Part shown: positions 27,390-36,826 of the stretch, in pieces
How positions within the stretch are numbered: position 1 is the stretch's first letter
Layout of the letters: every line of letters begins with the position of its first letter
Program-made: the position numbers and the translations under genes
NCBI GenBank assembly: GCA_036261625.1
Contig: DATAKL010000044.1
Location: forward strand, 62,001 to 126,000
Reading direction: 5' to 3'
Origin: JAAXKN01 sp036261625
GTDB taxonomy: Bacteria; Bacteroidota; Ignavibacteria; Ignavibacteriales; SURF-24
DNA length: 64,000 bases
The notes under the pieces: model-generated
What the model was told of the DNA's origin: nothing
The model's database searches: none
What the model saw: only the letters and a program-made list of their open reading frames with translations

Positions 27390-28791
27390 CTTTTGGGACA
27401 TATTCATAATACTGGCTTTCTTTCTTGTAGTTATAATTATAGGATTCCTGCCGGAAAAAAAAGATACCGATTCAGCCGAGGGATACCTCCTCTCCGGAAG
27501 AAAGGTCGGGCTTTTTCTTTTCATACTGACCAATGTTTCCACCTGGTACGGCGGAATCTTAGGTGTAGGGGAGTTTACCTACCGCTACGGCATCTCGAGC
27601 TGGTTTACCCAGGGACTTCCTTACTACGTTTTTGCTTTCTTATTTGCACTTTTCTTTGCAAAGAAGATCCGCAGTGCCTCTTTGTTCACAATACCTGATA
27701 AGCTCAGAAGCGTCTACGGCGGCAAGGTTGCCACCTCGAGTGCAATACTGCTCTTTGTGCTTGTTTCTCCGGCACCTTACCTGCTTATGATAGGAAGTCT
27801 TATCAGCCTTATCTTCAAGATCAGTCTTTTCTGGAGCCTTGTCCTGGCAACACTGCTTTCAGCAATGTACCTCTTAAAAGGTGGCTACCGTTCGGATCTT
27901 CTGACCGATGCATTTGAGTTTTTTGTAATGTTTGCGGGCTTTATTGTAATAATGTTTGCTGCTTATAATTCCCTTGGAAATTTTACATATCTGAAGGCTA
28001 ATCTGCCCGAAGGGCACTTAAGCCTGAGCGGAGGGGCGTCTCCTGCATACATACTTGTGTGGTTTTTAATAGCGCTATGGACGTTTACCGATCCCGGATT
28101 CCATCAGAGGTGCTACGCTGCAAAAGACGGAAAGACTGCCGTTAAAGGGATTATAATATCCATATTCTTCTGGGCTCTGTTTGACTTTCTGACTACCTTT
28201 ACGGGGCTTTATTCACGCGCAGCCCTGCCCAAAATGTCCACTCCTGTACTGTCTTTCCCCTTACTGGCCGAAAGGCTTCTGGGTCCCGGCTTGAAAGGCT
28301 TATTTTATTCAGCCATGTTCGCCACTATATTAAGCACTTCAAACAGCTTTTTCTTCCTTAGCGCAACGACATTCGGGCGTGACTTCCTTTTTAGAGGCAA
28401 AAAAACTGAAGATGAGTCGGTGCTGAAAAAATATACCATTGCGGGCTTAATCGTTTCAGGAATAATTTCAATACTTTTGGCCTATATAATCCCTTCGGTA
28501 ATCGATTTATGGTACACCATAGGCACCATCTGTATACCGGGCATAATAATGCCTGTAATATCAGCTTACTATCCAAAACTGAGGGTTAGTCCTACAATTG
28601 CGCTCATAGAGGTTACTTTATCCTGCCTTATAAGCCTCCTCTGGTACATATTGAGGGCAGAATTCTCCAGTCTCCTTGTACTAAATGAAGTTGAACCTAT
28701 GATTATGGGGCTCCTCTTTGCAGTTTTAATTCACTTTTCCGGCCTTATTTCCCAAAGGAATGCCCTTAGACGGGAGTCCTTAAGCAGGTAA
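27376..28791 (+). CDS. Sodium/solute symporter (SSS family), probable thiamine transporter
   Basis: 471 residues with about 13 membrane segments. It shows the SSS pattern with an N-terminal FFLVVIIIGF helix, the SGRKVGLFLFILTNVSTWYGGILGVGEFTYRYG stretch broken over helices 2-3, and ATILSTSNSFFFLSATTFGRD near helix 8. It overlaps the TPK gene by 14 bases and is under the same TPP riboswitch, so thiamine is the best guess for its substrate across the inner membrane. In Bacteroides the equivalent position is usually held by PnuT. Substrate is inferred. Confidence 0.85.
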   Translation: MISFNFWDIFIILAFFLVVIIIGFLPEKKDTDSAEGYLLSGRKVGLFLFILTNVSTWYGGILGVGEFTYRYGISSWFTQGLPYYVFAFLFALFFAKKIRSASLFTIPDKLRSVYGGKVATSSAILLFVLVSPAPYLLMIGSLISLIFKISLFWSLVLATLLSAMYLLKGGYRSDLLTDAFEFFVMFAGFIVIMFAAYNSLGNFTYLKANLPEGHLSLSGGASPAYILVWFLIALWTFTDPGFHQRCYAAKDGKTAVKGIIISIFFWALFDFLTTFTGLYSRAALPKMSTPVLSFPLLAERLLGPGLKGLFYSAMFATILSTSNSFFFLSATTFGRDFLFRGKKTEDESVLKKYTIAGLIVSGIISILLAYIIPSVIDLWYTIGTICIPGIIMPVISAYYPKLRVSPTIALIEVTLSCLISLLWYILRAEFSSLLVLNEVEPMIMGLLFAVLIHFSGLISQRNALRRESLSR

Positions 28792-29040
28792 TTTGCAATA
28801 ATTGTCCATTTTTTTTCCCTGCAGGCGCTTTAAGGTAGAAGTTTATCATTTTTTTAGATAAATTTGAGTCCAACATTAATTATCATTCAGCACGTACAGT
28901 TCTCTGTTAAATCCCTGGGATTATTTCATTTTATATAGTAAAGGAATGTAGTAAAATTATGCATTCTTTATTAGAACTCTTTTAGGTGGTCTGAGTGTTC
29001 GATAATATTTGATTGTATAACAAAAAAGATAGAAATTGAT

Positions 29041-30678
29041 ATGAGCAATAAGAAGAAAGTAAAATACATCTTTGTAACCGGAGGTGTAGTTTCATCACTT
29101 GGCAAAGGAATTACCGCTTCATCTCTGGGGCTGCTCTTAAAGCAAAGGGGATTTAGTGTAACAGTACAGAAATTTGATCCGTACATCAATGTGGATCCCG
29201 GCACAATGAACCCCTTTCAGCACGGGGAGGTGTATGTAACTGACGACGGCGCAGAAACAGACCTTGATCTGGGGCATTACGAGCGCTTCCTGGACGTCAG
29301 CATGAGCCGTTATAACAACACCACAACCGGGCAGGTCTATTTTGATGTGATCACAAAGGAAAGAAGGGGAGACTACCTGGGGGCAACTGTACAGGTTATT
29401 CCTCACATTACAGATGAAATTAAAAGCCGCATGCGCCGCCTGGGGGAAACCGGTGAATATGACATAGTAATTACAGAGATCGGCGGCACGGTGGGCGATA
29501 TTGAAAGCCTTCCTTTTATTGAAGCCATGAGGCAGCTCATGATGGAAGTAGGGCGTAAGAATGCCATTAGCATTCATGTAACGCTCGTCCCCTACATTGC
29601 CTCAGCCGGCGAGGTAAAGACTAAGCCTACGCAGCACAGCGTTAAAAACCTCCTGGAGCTCGGTATACAGCCAAACATACTGGTCTGCCGTTCTGAAGAG
29701 AAACTGGGAAAAGATATAAGGGAAAAGATTGCCCTGTTCTGCAACGTCGATTCCAAGAGCGTTTTCTCGGCCTACGACTGTTCTACCATCTATGAGGTCC
29801 CGCTCGTTCTTCACAGGCAGAAACTCGACCAGGTAGTCTTAGACCGCCTGAAGCTGCCGGATATAAAAACCAAGCTTGAGGACTGGGAGGGTTTTGTTGA
29901 CAAGGTAAAGAATCCCTCAGGTGAAATTGAAATTGCAATTACCGGAAAATATACAGATTATCTGGATGCCTATAAGAGTATAAGCGAGGCATTTGTTCAT
30001 GCAGGCGCCGAGAACGATGTAAAGGTCAGGTTAAGATACATCAGTGCCGAGGATGTTGAACAGGAAGGTACTTCAAAGCTCCTGAACGGCATAAGCGGTC
30101 TTCTCATCCCCGGAGGCTTTGGAGAAAGGGGCATTGAGGGGAAGATCAGGGCAATTCAGTTTGCCAGGGAAAACAACATTCCTTTCTTCGGTATCTGTCT
30201 TGGAATGCAGTGCGCTGTAATTGAATATGCAAGAAACGTTTGCGGGATGAAAAAGGCAAACAGCTCTGAATTTGTTAAAAACCAGTTCAACGTAATTGAC
30301 CTTATGCCTGAACAGAAGAAGGTAAAGAATCTTGGGGCCACGATGCGCCTGGGTGCATTCCCTTGTAAGATAAAAGAAGGCACAAAAGCCATGGAAGCCT
30401 ACAAGATGCCTGAAATCTCCGAGCGTCACCGCCACCGCTACGAGGTAAATAACACTTTCAGAGGATGTCTTGAGGAAAAGGGAATGATTTTTAGCGGCCT
30501 TTCGCCCGATGAAAATCTGGTTGAGATGGTTGAACTGCCCGGTCACAGGTGGTTCTTAGGCTGCCAGTTCCATCCCGAACTGAAGTCCAGGGCAACGAAA
30601 GCTCATCCTCTTTTCCGGGAATTTGTAAAGGCTTCGCTGGAGTATTCAAAGAGTCTCTCAGACAAAAAAAATGCTTAA
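29041..30678 (+). CDS. pyrG: CTP synthase
   Basis: 545 residues. The N-terminal amidoligase domain begins KYIFVTGGVVSSLGKG, with QKFDPYINVDPGTMNP. The C-terminal glutamine amidotransferase has the nucleophile in GICLGMQ, GGFGERG before it and the QFHPE motif near the end. It makes CTP from UTP, ATP and glutamine. The 249 bp upstream holds no other gene. The stop overlaps the next start by 8 bases. Confidence 0.97.
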   Translation: MSNKKKVKYIFVTGGVVSSLGKGITASSLGLLLKQRGFSVTVQKFDPYINVDPGTMNPFQHGEVYVTDDGAETDLDLGHYERFLDVSMSRYNNTTTGQVYFDVITKERRGDYLGATVQVIPHITDEIKSRMRRLGETGEYDIVITEIGGTVGDIESLPFIEAMRQLMMEVGRKNAISIHVTLVPYIASAGEVKTKPTQHSVKNLLELGIQPNILVCRSEEKLGKDIREKIALFCNVDSKSVFSAYDCSTIYEVPLVLHRQKLDQVVLDRLKLPDIKTKLEDWEGFVDKVKNPSGEIEIAITGKYTDYLDAYKSISEAFVHAGAENDVKVRLRYISAEDVEQEGTSKLLNGISGLLIPGGFGERGIEGKIRAIQFARENNIPFFGICLGMQCAVIEYARNVCGMKKANSSEFVKNQFNVIDLMPEQKKVKNLGATMRLGAFPCKIKEGTKAMEAYKMPEISERHRHRYEVNNTFRGCLEEKGMIFSGLSPDENLVEMVELPGHRWFLGCQFHPELKSRATKAHPLFREFVKASLEYSKSLSDKKNA

Positions 30679-32158
30679 AAGACTCTCCCTTTTGCTTCTT
30701 CTGACCTTATCGGTAAAAGTATCGGCGCAGAATGAGGTTATAGCTTCAATTTATAGAGGTCTGGGGTATTCCTATAATTTTCAGATGCAGGAAGCGGAAT
30801 CGGAGTTTCAGAAAATTATCAGTAAGTATCCGGATGACCCGAGGGGTTATCATTACAAGTCGGCTCTTTATCTCTGGGCATTTATGGGCAATAAGGATCA
30901 GGCAGACTTTAACAGGTTTATGCACCTGTCCGACATTGCCCTGGACAAGGCTAAGAATCTTCTGGACCGTCAGGACGAGAGTGAGGATGCCCTTTATGTT
31001 CTTGGGGCAAATTACGGTCTGAGGGCAATGGCATATACGAAGAACAACAATTCGCTGGATGCCGTCTGGGCTGCTAAGAATTCGAGCAAGTACTTAAACA
31101 GGGTTCAGGAACTCTATCCCTATAACAACGATATCTACCTGGGCAAGGGGCTTTTCAGCTATGCCGTGAGCTTTGTGCCGGGAGTCTTCCGCTGGGCATT
31201 AAAGATTGCAGGGTTTTCAGGAAGCAAGGAAGAAGGGCTTTATTACCTTAAAAAGGCTTTCAAGTACGGAAAGTACTCCAAACCCGAGGCGGCATTCTTC
31301 CTTTCGCAGATCTATTCTGAAAGCTACGGAGATTATGAGGCTGCGGCCTCTTACCTTAAGCAGCTGATCAGGCAGTATCCCAGGAATTCACTTTTTCAGT
31401 ATTCCTATGCCGTGGTTCTGATGAAGGATAGAAAGCCTAAGGAGGCAGAGAAAACCTTAAAGGACATCATAAGAAACAATAATGAGAGATTTCAGCAGAT
31501 TATTGCCTATTCCAATTTCCTCCTTGGCGACGTATGTTTTCACAGGAACGATTTTCAGCACGCCGTAGGCTATTATCAGAAATTCCTCACATCAACGAGG
31601 GATTTTGATTATTCGGGTATCGCTTATTTCAGAACGGCCCTCTGCTATGAAATAATGAAAAACAGACAGGAGGCCATGAGGAATTACATCCTGGCCAGAA
31701 ACGGCAATCTGGATATTCCGGACGACCTGTATGCAAAAAGAAAGGGGGAAGCCTATTACGACAAGCCTCCTTTGCAGAATGAGATTACAATTATCAAAGC
31801 CTCTAATGCCATTGAAGACGGCAGATTCAACGAGGCCTGTGAAGTGCTTAAAGGTGTACTCCCAAGACTTGAAAACGACAGGCTGAAGGGGGAGGCCTAC
31901 CAGTACTTAAGCGACGCATGCTATGAAATGGGGAAAACAGACGAGGCAATAGACTTTGCCAGTAAGGCGCTTCGTATGGATACCAGAGAGGAGAAGTGGA
32001 TCAAGCCTTTTGCCTGCTATTACGGGGCAAGGGCTTATCTGAAGAGCGGCAACAAGCAGATGGCCTCAAAATTCCTGGATAAGGCAGAATCCTTCGGGGA
32101 ATTTGATTATGAGGCAAAGCTTGAGGGGTTTGTAAAAGCACTCCGCTCCAGGCTCTGA
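30671..32158 (+). CDS. Secreted or periplasmic TPR protein
   Basis: 495 residues, signal peptide 1-20 (ending VSAQ), then TPR-like helical hairpins across the whole length. Clear repeats include EEGLYYLKKAFKYG, PKEAEKTLKDIIRNN and TDEAIDFASKALRMD. No enzymatic motif. It overlaps pyrG by 8 bases, so it is translated with it, but nothing links it to CTP synthesis. Probably a scaffold in the periplasm. Function unknown. Confidence 0.75.
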   Translation: MLKRLSLLLLLTLSVKVSAQNEVIASIYRGLGYSYNFQMQEAESEFQKIISKYPDDPRGYHYKSALYLWAFMGNKDQADFNRFMHLSDIALDKAKNLLDRQDESEDALYVLGANYGLRAMAYTKNNNSLDAVWAAKNSSKYLNRVQELYPYNNDIYLGKGLFSYAVSFVPGVFRWALKIAGFSGSKEEGLYYLKKAFKYGKYSKPEAAFFLSQIYSESYGDYEAAASYLKQLIRQYPRNSLFQYSYAVVLMKDRKPKEAEKTLKDIIRNNNERFQQIIAYSNFLLGDVCFHRNDFQHAVGYYQKFLTSTRDFDYSGIAYFRTALCYEIMKNRQEAMRNYILARNGNLDIPDDLYAKRKGEAYYDKPPLQNEITIIKASNAIEDGRFNEACEVLKGVLPRLENDRLKGEAYQYLSDACYEMGKTDEAIDFASKALRMDTREEKWIKPFACYYGARAYLKSGNKQMASKFLDKAESFGEFDYEAKLEGFVKALRSRL

Positions 32159-32311
32159 ATAAAGCAGTGACGGCAGGGCAGAGGCCCTGCTGGCTGCGCC
32201 GGCATTTAAAGAGACTGCAAATGGGACAAACTTTTATTGTTTTTACCCTTTAGATTACATTGATTATTTTTATTTAAATGACTAACTTTCCAATCGTTAA
32301 AAAAGAAGGCA

Positions 32312-32938
32312 ATGTTTAAAATAGCGGTATTTGTCTCAGGAAGAGGCTCAAATTTACAGGCAATTCTTGATGCAAAGTCAGGCGGAGACCTTAAGGCTGA
32401 GGTTGCAGCTGTTTTTACAGACAGGCCCGACAGCGGTGCAGCCGAAAGGGCAAGAGGCTATGGGATCCCGGTATGGTTCTTATGCAGGGAAAAGAAGAAC
32501 CAGCCGGTTTCAAATGAAGTTTCCTATGAAGATTTAGCCGGTCTGCTTGAAAAGTTAAATTTGGATCTGATTGTTCTGGCTGGATTTCTGAAGCTTATAC
32601 CTGAAGCCGTTATTGACCTTTTCCCAAATAAGATCGTAAATATTCATCCTGCACTTCTTCCATCCTTCGGGGGTAAAGGAATGTACGGAATGAATGTCCA
32701 TAGGGCAGTGTTTAACTCCTCAGCTAAGATTTCAGGTCCGACGGTCCATTTTGTAGATAAGATTTATGACAATGGAAAGATCATAGCCCAGAGGGGTGTC
32801 GACATTTCAGATGCTGCCTCCCCGGAGGAAATTGCTGAGAGAGTTCTTAAAGTTGAACATGAAATTCTGCCTTTCGTCATCAGGAAATTTGAGGAAGGCA
32901 AAATTAAAATTATAAATGAACGTGTTGTTGTTTTTTAA
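32312..32938 (+). CDS. purN: Phosphoribosylglycinamide formyltransferase
   Basis: 208 residues. FVSGRGSNLQAILDA at the start, the catalytic pair N110 and H112 in NIHPALLPSFGGKGMYG, and the VDKIYDNGKIIAQ segment with the third catalytic residue. It uses 10-formyl-THF for the third step of purine synthesis. A 14-residue insertion (CREKKNQPVS...) lies near residue 60. It is followed 18 bp later by purH. Confidence 0.95.
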   Translation: MFKIAVFVSGRGSNLQAILDAKSGGDLKAEVAAVFTDRPDSGAAERARGYGIPVWFLCREKKNQPVSNEVSYEDLAGLLEKLNLDLIVLAGFLKLIPEAVIDLFPNKIVNIHPALLPSFGGKGMYGMNVHRAVFNSSAKISGPTVHFVDKIYDNGKIIAQRGVDISDAASPEEIAERVLKVEHEILPFVIRKFEEGKIKIINERVVVF

Positions 32939-32956
32939 TAACATTTTGGTAGAACG

Positions 32957-34471
32957 TTGAAAAAACTCGCTTTAATTAGTGTATCAGATAAATCCAACAT
33001 TGTTGAGTTTGCGCGTGAACTTTCCAGCCTGGATTACGAAATTCTGGCCACAGGCAATACTGCAAAGCTTCTTCATCAGAATGAGATAAAGTGTACTGAG
33101 ATCAGCGATTTTACAAAGTTTCCTGAGATATTCTCAGGCAGGGTAAAAACCCTTCAGCCCCGAATATTCGGGGGAATACTGATGAGGCGCGATAACAAGT
33201 CGGATATCTCAGAGGCTGAAAAAAATAATGTGCTTCCGATTGATATCGTTTGTGTGAATTTATATCCCTTCCCAAAAATTGTGGAGCAGGATGTAGAGCT
33301 TGAAGTCAAGATTGAAAACATCGACATCGGGGGACCGAGCCTTATAAGGGCAGCTTCCAAGAATTACGAGTACGTTTCTGTACTTACCGACCCTGACCAG
33401 TATGAAGAGTTTCTGGGGGAATTAAAAAAAGGACAGATATCGCTTCAGACCAGGCAGCGTCTTGCAGCTGCGGCCTTTTCCTACACATCTTTTTACGATA
33501 CGCTTATTGCAAATTTTCTCGAAAAGGCTTTTCAGGTCCCAAAGACAAACCTGCGCCTTAATTATCCCGTTTCGCAGTCACTCCGTTACGGAGAGAATCC
33601 GCACCAGGAAGCAGCCTTATACGGAAACTTCAGCCGCTATTTTGAAATTGTGCACGGCAAGGAGATATCCTATAACAATATTATAGACCTTGTTGCTGCC
33701 GTCGAACTGGTCCAGGAGCTTGAAGGCACGGCATGTGCCGTAGTAAAGCATACAAACCCGTGCGGGGCAGCCGTGGGAAGTAGCGTTCTGGATGCCTACG
33801 AAAGAGCTTTATCTTCCGATCCTGTTTCAGCCTTTGGAGGCATTGTTTCCTTCAATAAGGAGGTTGACAAGGAAACAGCCGGGAAGTTAAATGAAATATT
33901 TTTAGAGATAGTTTGTGCTCCTTCTTTTACGGAAGAAGCCATGGAAATCCTGGTTAAAAAAAAGAACAGAAGGATTGTAAGAGTTCTAAGGTCACTCTCA
34001 GATGAGACAATGCTTTATAAGAGCGTTCCGGGAGGACTTATAGCACAGGCAAAGGACAATTCCATTCTCGACGTTGAGCAGACCAGGACAGTTACCAGGC
34101 GCCAGGTTTCTTCAGATGAGTGGACCGATCTTAAGCTTGCCTGGGTTGTCTGCAAGCACACAAAAAGCAATGCAATTGTCTTTGCAAAGGACCGTAAGAT
34201 TCTAGGTGTCGGAGCCGGACAGATGTCGAGGGTAGACTCGGCAAGGCTGGCGGTCTTAAAGGCTAAGGAAAATGGGCACAATTTGGAAAATGCAGTGGCT
34301 GCTTCAGATGCATTTTTCCCATTTGCAGATGGAGTTATCGAAATAGCACAAAACGGTATAAATGTTGTCATTCAACCGGGTGGCTCTGTCAGAGATGATG
34401 AAGTTATAAAAGCAGCAGATGAAAATAATATAGCAATGGTATTTACCGGAATAAGAAATTTTAAGCACTAA
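32957..34471 (+). CDS. purH: Bifunctional AICAR formyltransferase/IMP cyclohydrolase
   Basis: 504 residues, TTG start giving MKKLALISVSDKS. The N-terminal MGS-like cyclohydrolase has GRVKTLQPRIFGGIL. The formyltransferase part has LRYGENPHQEA, VKHTNPCGAA and the C-terminal QPGGSVRDDEVI. It catalyses the last two steps to IMP. No good ribosome site precedes it; coupling to purN is likely. mreB follows 8 bp later, so purine genes and shape genes may share transcripts. Confidence 0.96.
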   Translation: MKKLALISVSDKSNIVEFARELSSLDYEILATGNTAKLLHQNEIKCTEISDFTKFPEIFSGRVKTLQPRIFGGILMRRDNKSDISEAEKNNVLPIDIVCVNLYPFPKIVEQDVELEVKIENIDIGGPSLIRAASKNYEYVSVLTDPDQYEEFLGELKKGQISLQTRQRLAAAAFSYTSFYDTLIANFLEKAFQVPKTNLRLNYPVSQSLRYGENPHQEAALYGNFSRYFEIVHGKEISYNNIIDLVAAVELVQELEGTACAVVKHTNPCGAAVGSSVLDAYERALSSDPVSAFGGIVSFNKEVDKETAGKLNEIFLEIVCAPSFTEEAMEILVKKKNRRIVRVLRSLSDETMLYKSVPGGLIAQAKDNSILDVEQTRTVTRRQVSSDEWTDLKLAWVVCKHTKSNAIVFAKDRKILGVGAGQMSRVDSARLAVLKAKENGHNLENAVAASDAFFPFADGVIEIAQNGINVVIQPGGSVRDDEVIKAADENNIAMVFTGIRNFKH

Positions 34472-34479
34472 GAGGTTAT

Positions 34480-35505
34480 ATGGGAATATTCGATTTTTTT
34501 TCAACAGACATCGCAATTGATTTAGGAACTGCAAATACCTTAATTTATCTCAAAGGCAAGGGTATTGTCTTAAATGAGCCGTCTATCGTTGCCTATGACA
34601 GAAACACCAAGAAAATTATCGCTCTTGGCAACAAGGCAAAGGAGATGCAGGGCAGGGAGCACAAGGAAATCCGCGTAACCCGTCCGATGCGCGATGGTGT
34701 TATTGCCGATTTTGAAATTGCCGAAGGGATGATTAAGGCTTTTATTAAGAAGGTCAGCAACGGTCCTATCTCCAGCAGAAGAATTATTATCGCTGTACCG
34801 AGCGGTGTAACAGAAGTTGAAAAAAGAGCTGTACGCGACAGTGCTGAGCATGCTGGCGCAAAGGAAGTTCATCTGATTGCTGAGCCGATGGCTGCAGCCA
34901 TTGGAATAGGAATTGACGTGGAGGCTCCTGTTGGAAGCATGATTATTGATATCGGCGGCGGTACGACTGAAATTGCAGTAATTGCTCTTTCAGGTATTGT
35001 CAATGAAGAATCGATCAGGATTGCCGGCGATGAAATGAATAACGCTATAATGCAGTTTTTCAAGAAAAACCACAACCTCCTCATCGGTGAAAGAACTGCT
35101 GAGGCAATTAAATGCGAGGTGGGCAGCGCAGTTCCTCTTAAGGAAGAAATTACAGTCCAGGTTAAAGGACGCGATCTGGTGGGCGGCGTTCCCAAGACAG
35201 CCGAGGTTAGTTCGGTTGAAATCAGGGAAGCCCTCAATGAGAATGTTTCGCAGATAGTTGAAGCTGTAAAGCAGTCCTTAGAGCGTACTCCGCCTGAACT
35301 TTCTGCTGACATACTCGACCGCGGTGTTATGATTACAGGCGGCGGTGCCCTTCTTAAAGGCATAGACGAAAGAATCCGCATGGAAACCAATCTGCCGGTT
35401 CACGTGGCCGAGGACCCTTTGACAGCTGTAGCCAGAGGCGCTGGAAAGACTATCGATAATTTAAATAAATATTCAAAAGTATTTATTCGCAATAGAAGAT
35501 ATTGA
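34480..35505 (+). CDS. mreB: Rod-shape-determining actin homologue MreB
   Basis: 341 residues. DIAIDLGTANTLIY is the first phosphate loop, IDIGGGTTEIAVI the second and ITGGGALLKGID the adenosine motif. It forms membrane-bound filaments that guide lateral wall synthesis, so the cell is expected to be a rod or filament. Its TGA overlaps the mreC start. Confidence 0.97.
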   Translation: MGIFDFFSTDIAIDLGTANTLIYLKGKGIVLNEPSIVAYDRNTKKIIALGNKAKEMQGREHKEIRVTRPMRDGVIADFEIAEGMIKAFIKKVSNGPISSRRIIIAVPSGVTEVEKRAVRDSAEHAGAKEVHLIAEPMAAAIGIGIDVEAPVGSMIIDIGGGTTEIAVIALSGIVNEESIRIAGDEMNNAIMQFFKKNHNLLIGERTAEAIKCEVGSAVPLKEEITVQVKGRDLVGGVPKTAEVSSVEIREALNENVSQIVEAVKQSLERTPPELSADILDRGVMITGGGALLKGIDERIRMETNLPVHVAEDPLTAVARGAGKTIDNLNKYSKVFIRNRRY

Positions 35506-36338
35506 TGAAGGTTTTTTTTTCCAGATTCTGGTTTGGGTATAAAGAATATATTATAGTAGTATTACTACTTGTCATAAGCCTTTCTGTACTTTCTCTGAAC
35601 AGCAAACCGGGAATAAAGAAGGTGAAAGCCTATGCTTTTGGAGGGTTTGCTGTTTGTACTTCCGGTGTTTCTAAGATACTGGAACCTTTCAGTACCGCCT
35701 TTGAAGTTGAATCCTTAAGGGAGGAAAACGCCCGGCTTATGCTGCAGGTAAACCGCTTAAGAGAGTACGGCCTTCAGAACGAGGAACTGAAAAAACAGCT
35801 CGCTCTTAAGGACTCCTCCCAGTATCCTTTGGTCTCAGCCAGGGTTGTCTCAAAGTTTGTATCTGCTTCACAGGGAAACTTTATCATTAATGCAGGCGAT
35901 GACCGGAATATTAAAACCGGAATGCCTGTCATTAACAGCCAGGGACTCTTAGGTGTTGTTACAACTGTCTCAAAAGATTACTCGATCGTAAGGACACTCA
36001 GGAACCGGGAGCTGAAATTCGCTGTAAAAAACCAGAGAAGCCGCTTTGACGGGGTTTTGGAATGGAATGGAAAAGAACTGACCATTAAGAATGTGCCTAA
36101 GACATATGATATGGAAGTAGGGGACAGAATAGTAACCTCAGATTTCAGCACGAAATTTCCTCCCTCTATTCCGGTCGGCGTCGTTGCAGGCGGCAACAGG
36201 GATAAGACAGGAATTTTCAATAATATAGTTGTCAGTCCCTATGCTGATTTTGTGCGTGTTGAGCATGTCTTTGTGATTGCTTTTGTTCCCAGCGTTCAGA
36301 AGAACAATTTAGAGTTAAATTTAATTAAAAATAACTGA
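35505..36338 (+). CDS. mreC: Rod-shape-determining protein MreC
   Basis: 277 residues. One membrane helix (~14-32), a coiled coil (~65-100, ESLREENARLMLQVNRLRE) and the MreC beta-domain with INAGDDRNIKTGMPVIN and VGDRIVTSDFSTKFPPSIPVG. It is a periplasmic scaffold linking MreB to PBP2-RodA. ATG 35505 overlaps the mreB stop (TGATG) and is preferred to the adjacent in-frame TTG at 35502. The next gene also overlaps by one base. Confidence 0.93.
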   Translation: MKVFFSRFWFGYKEYIIVVLLLVISLSVLSLNSKPGIKKVKAYAFGGFAVCTSGVSKILEPFSTAFEVESLREENARLMLQVNRLREYGLQNEELKKQLALKDSSQYPLVSARVVSKFVSASQGNFIINAGDDRNIKTGMPVINSQGLLGVVTTVSKDYSIVRTLRNRELKFAVKNQRSRFDGVLEWNGKELTIKNVPKTYDMEVGDRIVTSDFSTKFPPSIPVGVVAGGNRDKTGIFNNIVVSPYADFVRVEHVFVIAFVPSVQKNNLELNLIKNN

Positions 36339-36826
36339 TGCGTGCCGACTATTTAATTGCAATTTTATTGCTGATACCGCTGACTATTATTCAGCTGACG
36401 GTAATTCCCCTGTTTTCATACAATCAGATAGCACCTGATCTTGTACTGATACTTTTAGTCTATTATACTTTAAGAATGGGACAGATGCACGGGACTATTC
36501 TGGGCTTTATTTTCGGGCTTTTCTTTGACCTGGTTTCCGGCGGTATACTTGGAAGCGCCATGTTTTCAAAAACATTGAGCGGATTTCTTGCTGGATATTT
36601 TTATAATGAAAATAAAGTAGAGCTTAATCTTCATACTTTTATGTTTCTTTTTATTGTTCTTGTAATCGGGACCGTCGATTCTGTAACATATTCATTCTTC
36701 GGTTCGGCTGATACCAGTTCAAATATGTTGACACTTATTCTGGTACAGGGACTTTTCCCTGCCATGTATTCGTCAGTTTTATCGTTACCTATGGTTATAT
36801 TTCATTCAAGAAAGATATTCGCATGA
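36338..36826 (+). CDS. mreD: Rod-shape-determining protein MreD
   Basis: 162 residues with about five membrane helices. MreD is poorly conserved in sequence, but size, topology, the PDLVLILLVYYTLRMG segment and position between mreC and mrdA make the assignment secure. It starts in the mreC stop (TGATG) and ends in an ATGA overlap with mrdA. Confidence 0.88.
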   Translation: MRADYLIAILLLIPLTIIQLTVIPLFSYNQIAPDLVLILLVYYTLRMGQMHGTILGFIFGLFFDLVSGGILGSAMFSKTLSGFLAGYFYNENKVELNLHTFMFLFIVLVIGTVDSVTYSFFGSADTSSNMLTLILVQGLFPAMYSSVLSLPMVIFHSRKIFA

